A DNA stretch of 64,000 nt from Embiotoca jacksoni. Taxonomy: Eukaryota > Chordata > Actinopteri > Embiotocidae. Below the pieces are notes generated by a model. The model did no database searches, was not told the DNA's origin, and saw only the letters and a list, made by a program, of their open reading frames with translations. Made by a program: the position numbers and the translations under genes. Below are positions 12,526 to 24,027 of the stretch, piece by piece. Position 1 is the first letter of the stretch. Each line of letters begins with the position of its first letter. The stretch spans positions 2,255,097 to 2,319,096 of the forward strand of contig JAKOON010000052.1 of assembly GCA_022577435.1 (NCBI GenBank), written 5' to 3'.

Positions 12526-15500
12526 TCAGAAGCTGGCCCTCATGTTGTTTCTGTTGTTTCTGATCTCCAGCTCCAGCTGATCGATCCTCACCTGCAGAAC
12601 AGGAAACAACACGTCACTCAAACGTTGGATCTCACTCTTCACCGCCTTTCCATTTTAAGTTCAGATGGTGTGCTCACATCTTTGTGGTGAAGCTCTTCCC
12701 TCAGACCTCTGATCTCGTCTTGCTGTCTGTAAAACGCCTGCAGGAGCTGAAACACAAACAGCGGGATGAAGCGGGAAACTGAACGCGAAAATAAAAAAAG
12801 AAGAAGAAGAAGAAGAAGAAGAAGAAGAAGAACCGCCCTCTGACCTCGCTCTCGGTCGGCGGCGGCGGCCGCTCGGCGGGTTCACAGCAGTGCGGCGTGC
12901 AGCCGTACGTCCACTGAGGGATCTGCGTCTCGTCCGGCTGCCAGCCCGACAGATCGCTCAGGTCTCGGGGGTATTTGGCGTCCTGGTAGGCCAGCTGCTC
13001 CTCCAGGAAGGCCTCGGAAAGAGAGCAGCGGCACAACCACCACGCAGGAGGTAAAAAAAAGAGAGTAAGAGCTCACGAGAAGAGATCCGTCCCCAAATCA
13101 GAATTCAGTGGAAGTTCAACCGAAGCAGATTCAGGTCCTGAGAGGTCAAATCCAGTCGAGGTTAAATCCAGTCGAGGTTAAATCCAGTCGAGGTTACGTC
13201 TTTGGCAGCTTTAACTCGTTCAAAAACGAATGAAATCAGCCCGAGTGGAGAATTTGGTATTTTATAGTTTTTTTTGGAAGACGTCACAAAACGGCTCGCT
13301 AGCGCCCCCTAAAATGAGATCTCAGGGCTGCTTTCACCTACATGAACGAAATTCTGTGAACACGTGCGTCACACCCAGATCTAGAAAAAAGTCTTTCAGC
13401 ACCGTGAGCTAAACTCAACAGGAAGTCCGCCATTTTGAATTTAGTGGCCATTTCTGGCTTTTTGCACGTGTTGCACCTTCAACTAACTCCTGCAGAATTT
13501 ATCGGACCGACTTGATGAACTCCACGGCCGCGTCACATATCACAGCTTGCAGTTTTAATTATGAATATTTTTGATTCATACAAATAAATCACAGAAAGTG
13601 AGTTCAGAGCGTAGAAAGTCGTTTACCTCCTCCATAAAGTTTATGTGTACCATCGTCACCGCACCCACAGCTGGACCCACCGGGAGCCCGAGGGAGCTCC
13701 GCTGCCTCACCACCCCCTTCTCAGCCGGGGTTTCTGGGTAAGGGTTGGCTACTCGAGTCCCCGGCTTCAGAGACATCAGCACTGGGCCTGGTGGAGAGAT
13801 GTAAGAGTCTGTCGGTAGCCACGATGGGAAAAACTGGATATCTATTACGAACCTGTCGGCCACTGACCTCTGTTGATCCCCAGCAGCCACTCCTGAGCCG
13901 TCATGGCCGCCTGGTTTCCAGATGTCATCGGGTACAGGTCCTCTTGGAAGATTCCTGACTGGGAGGACAGAGTTGAACGCTGTAAGACGACTTTCTGTCC
14001 TTTTGTTCCTGCCGTCATCTTTAGTGATTGCAACATAAAGAAAAGTGAGGTGGATGCGTCTTCCCGACCTCTTTTCGCGGTACGATCATGGACAGAGGCT
14101 CCACCAGGTCTTTGATCACGATCAGACGATAGAATCGGAAAACCTCACAGGCGCTCACGTCCAGGCCGCGCTTTGGCATCACCCCTGTAGTGAGGTCGGA
14201 GGTCAGAGACATCAGTCAGACTTCAGTAAGTCTTAATACAGCTGACGAGTTCATGAAGCGACGTCTCTTTAGGGTCTTCAGGGAGTTTTAGGGTCCAAAT
14301 CCATTTTAATCAGGATACAAACTTTAAATCGACGATCTGGAGAGATTTCTGCTTCGGCGACACACGTGGCGATAAGCGGTAACTGCAGTTGTGTTTTGGA
14401 TTTTTACTTTCCAAGAGAAGTCTCTTTTTCTTACACTTTGAAGTTTCGGCGATTTCTTTCTTTGTTTCTTTGAGATTGGGAAAAAAAACGTATGTAAGAC
14501 CAACGTCCCTCGTTTTACCTCATTCGGCGTTACGTAGCAACTTAAACATTTATTTTTAAAAAAGCTTTGAGATTATTTGAATTATTCAGCAGTGTCTGAA
14601 ATGACTAACTCGCAGGGTTGTGTGAGTGTGTGGATGTTTGCTGATCTGACCGAGTCCTTTCTGTGGCAGCAGCGACCTGTACTCTGTCAGGAAGTGGACG
14701 TAAGGTTTCTCGGCGCTCAGCTCGTAGTACCGGATGTTTCCGTCACCCTGGAAACACAAACACAAACACAAACACCTCTTCACTGTCGGTGTGTTTCAGA
14801 CGGATTTTGTCTGAAGCGGTTGGTCCTACATTGGTTCAGTCTGTTCGAACCCAACCGACTGCATGAAGAGACGCCTGACCGGACATATGTGTTTGTTTTA
14901 TGGACCTTTCCAGCCAGGTAGAGCATGTGCGTGTCCGGGTCGTAGAACGGGAAGAGAACTCCTGCAGACCCGTCCAGGTCCTCTTCATGGAGCGGTTCAG
15001 ACAAGTCGTCCTGCGGAAACAGTTTAAATTTACCATCAAATGTAACCAAAGAGTTGATTCGTCGTGATAAACAACAGGTTTCAAAAGAGGCTGATGTTTG
15101 TCTTACGGGGTCCCAGAGGACGATCTGTCGGTGGTTCCAGGGCGAACTTCCTGTGGACAGAAGCATCTTCAGGCCTCCGATGTATAAAACTTTGTTGGCC
15201 CTGTGCGACTTACTGTTGGACACCTGCACAGATGAAAGTTACATCGCTGCACATTTTTGCATGAGGACACACGGTCAGGCAAAATGAACTCATTTAAAAA
15301 AAATGTTTTTAAAACCACACACCTGTAAGATGCTTCCTGTCCGCGGGTCCAGGACTCGAACCCGTCTGTCTTTGGACGTGACGGCCAGCCGGCTGCCGTC
15401 GCTGTTGAAGCTGGCCGACAGCAGCAGCGTCTCGGACGGGTAGCGGTGGTGGAGCGGCATCAGCACCACCCGGACCGGCTGCCTGATTACTGGACCAGCC

Positions 15501-16708
15501 TGGGACACATCCCAGAGGAGGACCTGAGGCAGGAGAAGAGACGCAGTCACGGCCGTTCTGATATGAAAACATAATAACGATTGTTCAGGTAAATTATAAA
15601 ACTGAACAAAATTCATAAACAATATAAAAACAAAAGTGCTGATTTAATAAACCCCTTTTTTTTTTGGGACTAAATTGAATGTTGTGATGCCGTGACAGCT
15701 ACTGGCACTGACCAATGAGGCGCCTGACCTTGTAGTCGTAGGCGGAGCTAAGCAGCAGGTTCTCAGCGGTCGGATGCCACTCAATAAGCCCCACCCTCCT
15801 GGAGTGACCAATCAGAGTCTTCCTGGCCTTGGTGAGGTTCTGTTGGACGCCGCAGACGGGGACGTCCCAGATCTTCACCTTCACACACGCACACACGCCG
15901 ATTTCAATGTACTGTTGTTGTGAAAGAAACATATTGCAGCATTCAACTCCAAAAGGTAACCTCGGGCCGAGTCCGGCCGCGGGTCTGACGTGAGCTCGCA
16001 TCTTAACGATAAAGGTAAACACACAGAGACGACCGTGACCGGCGTACAGTGCAGTCCTCCGAGCACGAGGCGACGCAGTGGTCGTCAAACGGGTTCCACT
16101 TGACGTCCAGGACTCGGCCGCCGTGACCGCACACCCTCGGGTGCTGGGGGTCCACCCTGCCTGTCTGAGAGAGCACCAGAACCATTTCACCCTCTCAGGC
16201 CTCACCGCCACTTCACATTTAGCCGGCGTTAGTTTACTCTTACAGGAAAAAGAGGAGCCAACTAAACGAATACCAGACAGGAAACAGCTGGCCTGCGTCG
16301 GTGACCTACCGACTCCTCTGAAGCTCAATAGAGCTTCATTTCTGCTTTTATTGTGTTTATAAGAAGGAAACTAGTGAAAAATTAAAAAAATGCCTTCATA
16401 CATGATGGATGGGCAGGACCAGAAAGGAACCGCCCCCGGCACACTCGGTCACCACGGCGATGAAGCAGGGATTGGTCGAGCAGTAGTGGTTGTCGTGGAC
16501 ACCGCGTGTGATCGGCACCCCCGTCGTAGCTGTGCTCCTTCGTGGACGGCTTACCGAAGACGTGGCGAAACTTTGAGCAGCGGAAAGACGAACGCCACGA
16601 CATCGTCTGGAGGACAGGAAGCACCGGAGGACGACGCTCAGAGGGGGTTCAACTGTTTCAGCGGCTTCACGTCAACAAAGAATCATCAGATGGAAAAAGA
16701 TGATGGAA

Positions 16709-16779
<71 letters not shown>

Positions 16780-17630
16780 CAGACCGACATAATCTCATAA
16801 TAGTGTTGTGGAACTTCAGCAGTGGCATTATCTGACCTAATCAATAATGCAATCAGCTGTCATTATTGGCTTTTATAATCTTATCAATAATAAATCAATT
16901 TCTTCAATAACTGAACTTTCCAATTATTCTCACACACACACACAAACAGATAAATCCATCGTCCGGGACGGCTCGTTTTGTCTCTTTTAACTATTTATAA
17001 ACTGCACACACACTTCCTGTTGTGACACTTTCCTCCTCCTGACCTTTGACCTTTACTGGAGCTGCAAAAGATCACCTTACTGCAGGAGAGTAGAGGAACA
17101 AAGGAAGAAAGGGGGGATAATAAGATAAAAGCATCAATCTAAGTACTTTTACTTGATAGCAGTGACGTACAGTTCTGATGCTTTTGAGTATTTTCACCTT
17201 GTGATGTTACTAAAAACTCCACTGGAATACTTCAATTAACGTAGTTTTACCACCAATCCCTCGACCCCTCAGATTGTTCCAGGGACCCTTTGGAGGGGCC
17301 CGAACCCTAGGTTGGGAACCACAGGGAGTAAAGTGACTGCTCCACCTCAAGCAGTTACAATAGTGACGATACACACGAGCATCTTCGGCGCCCTCTGCAG
17401 GACCAACACATATTTGTGTGATGTGCAGCAGGATTATTATCACAGGAAGCGCATATGACTCTTTATCAGGGAATTGTTTTTATGGTCTTTTATCAAAATT
17501 AATATAAATGAAGCGCTTCCTGTTGGCTTGATCATCACTAAAGTTACATTACAAAAAAAAAAAATATATATATATATACACATTATATAAATGTATGTAA
17601 AGGATGTTCTCTTACCTCTGATACAGTCAT
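12526..17630 (-). CDS. coro2a: Coronin, type 2 (coro2a-like), with a 1-base frameshift
   Basis: Fourteen coding exons on the minus strand: 17616-17630, 16402-16606, 16048-16164, 15729-15878, 15323-15523, 15107-15223, 14906-15010, 14651-14747, 14069-14184, 13868-13958, 13627-13787, 12845-13012, 12678-12746 and 12526-12591. The protein is an actin-associated WD40 propeller with a C-terminal coiled coil (LLQAFYRQQDEIRGLREEL). Diagnostic pieces are SKFRHVFGKP, VCGHGGRVLDVKWNPFDD, RRVGLIEWHPTAEN, EEDLDGSAGVLFPFYD, DGNIRYYELSAEKPY, RGLDVSACEVFRFY and TAQEWLLGINR. Several favour CORO2A over CORO2B, but the short first exon (MTVSE) and SACEVFRFY recall CORO2B. Exon 2 has an extra base in the C run at 16518-16522 (plus strand): codons before it read ...KEHSYDG and codons after it read VPITRGVHDNHY one frame over. 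Without that base the product would be 558 residues. This is either an assembly error or a real lesion. Confidence 0.85.
12797..12833. repeat. (GAA)n microsatellite in a coro2a intron
   Basis: About a dozen GAA triplets immediately beside the 168-nt coro2a exon at 12845-13012, on its donor side in transcript orientation. Confidence 0.9.
13145..13196. repeat. Three-copy tandem repeat in a coro2a intron
   Basis: Three near-identical copies of AGGTTAAATCCAGTCG in a row. Confidence 0.8.
16716..16778. repeat. (GT)n microsatellite in coro2a intron 1
   Basis: Uninterrupted GT dinucleotides of about 60 bp, upstream of coro2a exon 2 in transcript orientation. Confidence 0.95.
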
Positions 17631-17806
17631 GAAGGAATCACTGGGTCCCCGTCCTGCAAACGAAACTCATGCTGTTACCGATAATAATACTGTTACCATG
17701 ACAACTGCTATGTTAAAAACAATTTTTTTTCCTGCGAAAGCACTGCAAATAAAACTTCTGTGTCTGCAGTCCTGCTGACTTCTGACAGCATCCACCTGAA
17801 GGCTGG

Positions 17807-17808
<2 letters not shown>

Positions 17809-17858
<50 letters not shown>
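17809..17858. repeat. (GT)n microsatellite upstream of coro2a
   Basis: About 50 bp of GT dinucleotides, 180 bp upstream of the inferred coro2a first coding exon in transcript orientation. Confidence 0.95.
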
Positions 17859-17862
<4 letters not shown>

Positions 17863-17980
17863 TCACTCCTGATCCATGACGTTCAGCCTCTGCTTCCACA
17901 TTAGCCGAGCTGTTTATGCACGGCTGCTCGCGCACAAACGCCTCCTCGACAATCCGATACGACCGCCGCACTTGACACAC

Positions 17981-19279
17981 GCATTCACACGCATTCACAC
18001 GCATTCAAACGCATTCACACGCATTCACACGCATTCAAACGCACTCAAACGCATTCACACGCATTCAAATGCATTCACACGCATTCAAACGCACTCACAC
18101 GCATTCACACGCACTCACACGCATTCACACGCATTCAAACGCATTCAAACGCATTCACACGCATTCAAATGCATTCACACGCATTCACACGCACTCAAAC
18201 GCATTCAAACGCATTCACACGCACTCAAACGCATTCAAACGCATTCACACGCACTCACACGCATTCACACGCACTCACACGCACTCAAACGCACTCAAAC
18301 GCATTCACACGCATTCACACGCACTCACACGCATTCACACGCATTCACACGCACTCAAACGCACTCAAACGCACTCAAACGCACTCAAACGCATTCACAC
18401 GCATTCACACGCACTCACACGCATTCACACGCATTCACACGCACTCAAACGCACTCAAACGCATTCAAACGCACTCAAACGCATTCACACGCACTCACAC
18501 GCATTCACACGCACTCAAACGCATTCAAACGCATTCACACGCACTCACACGCACTCAAACGCACTCAAACGCACTCAAACGCATTCACACGCACTCACAC
18601 GCATTCACACGCATTCACACGCACTCAAACGCACTCAAACGCACTCAAACGCATTCACACGCATTCACACGCACTCACACGCATTCACACGCATTCACAC
18701 GCATTCACACGCACTCAAACGCATTCAAACGCACTCAAACGCATTCACACGCACTCACACGCACTCACACGCATTCACACGCATTCACACGCACTCAAAC
18801 GCACTCAAACGCATTCAAACGCACTCAAACGCATTCACACGCACTCACACGCATTCACACGCATTCAAACGCATTCAAACGCATTCACACGCACTCAAAC
18901 GCACTCAAACGCACTCACACGCATTCACACGCACTCACACGCATTCACACGCATTCACACGCATTCACACGCACTCAAACGCACTCAAACGCATTCAAAC
19001 GCACTCAAACGCATTCACACGCACTCACACGCACTCAAACGCATTCAAACGCACTCAAACGCACTCAAACGCACTCAAACGCATTCACACGCATTCACAC
19101 GCACTCAAACGCATTCAAACGCACTCAAACGCACTCAAACGCACTCACACGCACTCACACGCACTCAAACGCATTCAAACGCATTCAAACGCATTCACAC
19201 GCACTCAAACGCACTCAAACGCATTCAAACGCATTCAAACGCATTCACACGCACTCAAACGCATTCACACGCACTCACA
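17981..19279. repeat. 10-bp minisatellite array, about 130 units
   Basis: A nearly perfect array of decamers of the form GCA(T/C)TCA(C/A)AC. Units differ almost only at positions 4 and 8, giving four unit types: GCATTCACAC, GCATTCAAAC, GCACTCACAC and GCACTCAAAC, with rare GCATTCAAAT. Runs of the same types recur, for example three CA-type units followed by GCATTCACAC. No unit phase produces a stop codon on the plus strand, so all three forward frames stay open for 374 to 496 codons of Thr-His-Ser-Asn-Ala-Lys-Arg repeats. I regard these frames as artefacts. The array lies between coro2a and the nuclease gene. Confidence 0.95.
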
Positions 19280-19966
19280 GCTCCGAACATTAATGTCATT
19301 TTTAACACTTTTTTTTGGGAGAGAAGAATGAGAATAATAAACTTTAAGAAGAAATATATGCAGTGATTCACATAAAAAACAAATATAAAAAGATGCTGAA
19401 ATGTCATTTGAAAATAAGAAAAATAAATAAAATGCTGGTCAATCAAACACAAGACAATACATTAATAAAATATATTTAAAATATAGGACAAGGCATACAA
19501 AATTATTGAACTTATAATAATGTCTATTGTTATAAATTTGTCTGAGAAGTTTCGAAATTTCCAATTTCTTTCTAATTTCAGACGTAACATGTTCTATCAG
19601 TATTAGTGACCGTTATTATTGTATATCGTATATTATTAGAATCATTCGTGACGATGGCGTCTGTAATGTATCTGTAGTCTCGTCGTTGCATTGGAGAAAA
19701 GAAAAAGCTCACTGAAATTAAAATCGCGGCTCAGCGTTTCTAGAAAACGACCCACGCCAGCCCAACACGGGCCCGTTAGCCGCCCGGCTCCCGAGAGGGA
19801 ACGAAACCGGGCCGGCTCAGAGACTAATTCTGGTTTTTTTCTGCCCACTTGCTGCTCGTCGTGGAATTGTTGGGTTTTTGCGGTCTTGACCTTTACAACC
19901 ACATATTTGTTAATAGTTTTCAAAACCAAGACAGAACGTCCACTGATCCAACCGTTTAGCGGTCCA
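19280..19966. other. AT-rich DNA downstream of the nuclease gene
   Basis: No gene recognised. It is probably 3' flank or UTR of the minus-strand nuclease gene. Confidence 0.5.
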
Positions 19967-21087
19967 TCAGTACGCACGGTGATACATGTATGCGAGCCAC
20001 GTGGGCGCGGCCCAGATAAGCGAGGAAGAGCCGGCGGTCGACGGTCCGGATGTGGACGCGGTCGGACGAGGCGGGCAGTGGCAGTTGTGGTGTTGCGGGT
20101 ACAACTCGCTGACGGTTGTGTGCAGAGGACACTGCGTCCCAGGAAACGCTTCGAACTCCGAGTCCGCCGTCCCCAGTTTGTCGTGGAGTTCTGCCAGAGT
20201 CCGAGTCGGCAGGTATTTGTCCTTAGATCTATCGGGAACGTTGTGGCCCCAGTGTGCGCTCGCCATCCACGTCTTCGTGTCGGCGCTGTAGCAGCAGAAT
20301 GCCGACCACAGCCTGGAGGGCACGTTGACCTTGTCGTTGAGGGTGTCGTCGGAGCTCGCCTGCGCTCCCGTCACCACGAAGCCTTCGTGATGACCGTTGC
20401 TGTCCCGGCAGTGTCTGTCCATGACGCACTTGATGCACGTCTCCATTCGGTTCCAGCTTCCCTTGTTGAACGAGCCGGCCTGCGGAACGATGTTGGTCAG
20501 CGTGAAAGTAGACCGTTTCTCCTCTTTGTCGAACGCGTGAGAGCTTGGAAAGATGTGGCCTCTGTCGAAAATTCCATTGTGTTTGTAATCGTTGTCGACG
20601 GCCTGGTGGTCGTAGGTCTTCCGTTTGTCTTGTCTCGTCATGCTCTTGTTGGCGCGTTCAGTCTCAAGCTGTAAAAGAGCTGGAAGGTCAGATTACTGAT
20701 GCGGGCAGAGAAAGGTGGATCCAAACAGATCAAATAAAAAGGGTCCAACATGACGCCTACCTGTGGCTCGATCATCCAGCCTTTCTTGGGTCTCCCTCGT
20801 TCTTGTTCTCCTCTGTACTTGTAAGCAGAAAACACTGGGATCTTGTTATTGATGTCGTAGAGCGTCAGGAACATTCTCTTGTTCTTGTAGGTCTGACAAA
20901 TGGGTTTGTATTGGTTCTGGTTCAGGATTTTGCCTCCCTCCAAGATGCCTGGAATCTGTGGCGGCGTTCCCTCCAGAAAGAAGCTGTCGCAGACTGACAA
21001 CGAGTACACCACCTCGGCTGACGATGAAGTGATGGACAGGAGGAAGAGGAGGAGGAGGAGGAGGAGGAGGGCAGTAACGGACGTCAT
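19967..21087 (-). CDS. endod1: Endonuclease domain-containing 1 (ENDOD1)-like secreted nuclease
   Basis: Two coding exons on the minus strand, 20761-21087 and 19967-20668, give 342 residues. The N-terminus is a signal peptide with an eight-leucine core encoded by CTC triplets. The body is a DNA/RNA non-specific endonuclease domain of the His-Me type. The catalytic motif FDRGHIFPSSHAF is followed by the metal-ligand region TLTNIVPQAGSFNKGSWNRME and by cysteines expected in a secreted protein. The N-terminal part (CDSFFLEGTPPQIPG, ICQTY, RFLTLYD-type block) matches the fish ENDOD1 family, which is multicopy in teleosts, so this could be any paralogue. The start is the ATG at 21087, directly upstream of the leucine core. 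Cellular role is poorly known. The neighbours coro2a and tec are on the same strand but functionally unrelated. Confidence 0.85.
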
Positions 21088-21240
21088 CGTCAAACAAAGC
21101 GTGTCCTTTGGTCAGACAAGAAAAACACACCAAACATAAATCGGTGGAATCGGTAGCTCAAACCAAACCAAAAGCACAAGAACGTAAATGGAAGGAATTA
21201 ATTGGAGATAAAGTTTTAGCTGAATTTCAGGAGCAGGACC

Positions 21241-21312
21241 GCCTCCCCCACTTCCCCCCTCAACCACTCCCCCTCCTCAACCCCCCCCCCCCCTCAACCA
21301 CTCCCCCTCCTC

Positions 21313-21348
<36 letters not shown>

Positions 21349-21365
21349 AACCACTCCCCCACTCC
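21241..21365. repeat. C-rich low-complexity repeat
   Basis: Units of the type CCTCAACCACTCCCCCT with C runs, the longest at about 21315-21346. It is a likely site of assembly length error. Confidence 0.85.
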
Positions 21366-21480
21366 AGGCCACATTCCTAGAAATGGCCACCCACTCTAAA
21401 CATCGGCCTGTTCACGTTTTCTACATCCGGAACCAGACACCACGCAGAAAAAACAAAAACGATCTTACCTCGGCCCAAAC

Positions 21481-22466
21481 ATGGATCTACTGTTCCTCAG
21501 CCCGTCTGACGAAGACGACGATTGTTTTGCCTTCACACAGGCCACCCATACAGCCAAGGGAAGCCCTCGATCTGCTGCCCTCTCCAAAACCCCAGGGTTA
21601 CCCACGAGCCGCCGCCACCGCTCCCTCGGTCCAGCCAGGTCCCCCGTCGAAGACGCACCGGCCAAGTTCTCCGACCGGACCGTAGTCCGTCAGATAAAAG
21701 TTAAAAGAGAAGAGGATACCTCACCACCGCTCCGACAACAACGTGAGACTGTCCCAACTCCTCACAACTTTCCAAAAGTCACAAAACACAGACGCACCTC
21801 CACGCAAAACTCACCGGCGTAACGTCGACAGTGACGTCACAACGCACCTCCAAGCACAAAGGTTGCCAGGTTTTGCAGCGCGTCACCTCTCATCCCCCTC
21901 CACCTCCCCAGATAAACTCACCTTTGCACAGCAGCACCGGGATGCCGACTCTCTTTTCCTCTCTTTAATTTCCACAGCACTCCATCCCACCTTCTGGCTT
22001 GGATCCATCAGTCTATACTACTGCTGTTCTTCAACACCCCCCTTCTTCTGCCCTCTACTCTGGCACCGGGTTGCCAGGTCTTCTTTCCTCTTTCCCCCTC
22101 TCTCATCCATCCACAGCGCCCATCATCACCACCGGGCTGCCAACGTACAACCCTCCTGCCCCCTTTCCTCTGGCGCCTCCAGCGACCTTCCTCAGCACAA
22201 CGAGGTCCGCAGTTTATCCTTCTACCATGGAGATTCCTGGCACCGGGATGCCAGTCCCTCCTCCTTCTTCCCCTAACCCTCCAACCATCACATGCTCTCT
22301 TTTCTGGCTCTGCGCTGCCGCATATAGACATTTCAAAAGATTTCAAATCATACGGTTTGGACCAAATACTTTTAACACTTCCATATTGGATAATCCTGAC
22401 CACCCTCTCCACCTGCTGCAGGGACAGAGGAGGACGTTCTCCAAAAGACTCCTCCAGCTGCTGTCA
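21481..22466 (+). other. Proline/serine-rich open frames, origin unclear
   Basis: Two overlapping frames (about 21481-21822 with MDLLFLSPSDEDDD at its start, and 21999 onward) are rich in Pro, Ser, Thr and Arg and have no recognised domain. The DNA contains several copies of a CACCGGG(A/T/C)TGCCA motif at about 21937, 22064, 22130 and 22241. This suggests an old internally repeated sequence. It lies between low-complexity DNA and an L2-like LINE tail, so a truncated retroelement is possible. I do not call it a host gene. Confidence 0.3.
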
Positions 22467-22816
22467 CAAGGACAGATACAAGAGATCATTCCAGATACAG
22501 GAGATCATTCCAGATACAGGAGATCGTTCCTGATACAGGAGATCGTTCCTGATACAGGAGATCGTTCCAGATACAGGAGATCGTTCCTGATACAGGAGAT
22601 CATTCCTGATACAGGAGATCATTCCTGATACAGGAGATCATTCCAGATACAGGAGATCATTCCAGATACAGGAGATCATTCCTGATACAGGAGATCATTC
22701 CAGATACAGGAGATCATTCCAGATACAGGAGATCATTCCTGATACAGGAGATCATTCCAGATACAGGAGATCATTCCTGATACAGGAGATCATTCCAGAT
22801 ACAGGAGATCATTCCT
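22467..22816. repeat. Minisatellite, 19-bp unit
   Basis: About 18 head-to-tail copies of GATACAGGAGATCATTCCA with T/C and A/G variants (ATCGTTCCT, ATCATTCCT). Confidence 0.9.
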
Positions 22817-22889
22817 GCCGACCGCAATAAGACTGTACAATAACTCACCTCTGGCAAAATCCATCACACAACAATAACACCGTTGTCTG

Positions 22890-23066
22890 TTTCTTGGTTG
22901 TTTGTATATATATATATATACTGTACTGTATATAATGTGCATTTTATATTTAATATTTTTTACTGTTATTTTATTGCTTTTTATTATTTTATTATTATTT
23001 TATTGCTTTCCTGTATGCTGCTGTAACAAAAACATTTCCCCTTGGGGATTAATAAAGTAACTATAA
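22890..23066 (+). mobile_element. L2-like LINE 3' tail, copy A
   Basis: The sequence runs TATATA-rich, ACTGTACTGTATATAATGTGC, an A/T-rich stretch, GTATGCTGCTGTAAC, TTTCCCCTTGGGGATTAATAAAGTAACTATAACCTATA. The same blocks occur in the same order at 36355-36597. The GGGATTAATAAAGT-plus-short-tandem ending is typical of fish L2/CR1-group LINEs. Confidence 0.7.
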
Positions 23067-24027
23067 CCTATAAAAGGCCTGCATATTGAAACTAAGTTCT
23101 TGACTTCAGATGACATATGAGTTTTCACTATAGAAATGAGTATCACATTATTCATTTTAATACAATCATTATATTTGATCAAACTTATAAGTTATATAAT
23201 ATATACAGTTACTACTATATACAGAAATAAACATGAATTATTAGTCAGGGAATAATCTTAAAGAGCAACTTACCACCTTTCCAGAGAATCTCAAACTGTG
23301 TCTTTGTGTTGATCCATCTGTGGAAACTAGACGTAGACTTCCTCAAATGTGAAAGGACGTTGTGGCAGAAGTTACGAATATTATTGTACATTCAGCAGTT
23401 GAGGACGGATGTGTCATTTTACCAACTAATGCTGAGCTCAGCAGTCAGTCACACAGTTCCTCAGCAGATACCACACGGTGAAGGACAGTGAAATCATTTA
23501 GTTTTCTTTCTACTGTTCTTTAATATTATTCTGCTGAATATGCAGCCACATTTGTCAGTGAAATTACACACAAAAAAAAGACACAAATATTTAGACTTGG
23601 TCAAACAGCACACGGACAGTCCACACAGCTAACCAAGTCCTGAGGAGAAGGAAAAATAAGTTTCTTATTGCGTGTTGTGGCTTGTAATTAGTTTGTGCCC
23701 CTTTCATCGACAGATCTCATAACAGTGAGGAAACACAGAGGCAGACCCAGATCCAACGTCCTGAGCTAATATGTCCATCGTTACTACGCGTTTGCTTCAT
23801 TGCTGTCAGTTTATGTTGGCTCGTCATCCCAAAAACAAATCCAGTACGTGTCGTGAACGCAGCTTCAGAGTGAGACGACGTGAGCGGAGAAGCAAATGGT
23901 GGACAACAGCTGGTGTCGTTGGCCCGTCCGCTCCGTTTGATTGGTTCCTTTCCAGCCGTTTTACTTGTGGTGTGAATCAGACGGTGATACCACCCATCGG
24001 TTACCTCAGCTGGAAGCAGCCGATTGG
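23067..24027. other. Intergenic DNA between the LINE tail and tec
   Basis: No separate gene recognised. The right part is expected to hold the tec 3' UTR. No canonical AATAAA was found close to the tec stop on the minus strand. Confidence 0.5.

Noticed and set aside
17876..19366. Three long plus-strand open frames of 374-496 codons (Thr-His-Ser-Asn repeats)
   Set aside because: They arise because the 10-bp repeat has no stop in any forward frame. There is no gene structure, and composition follows the array.
19691..20674. 327-codon plus-strand frame opposite the nuclease exon
   Set aside because: Antisense shadow of the endod1 exon. The minus strand carries the catalytic DRGH motif.
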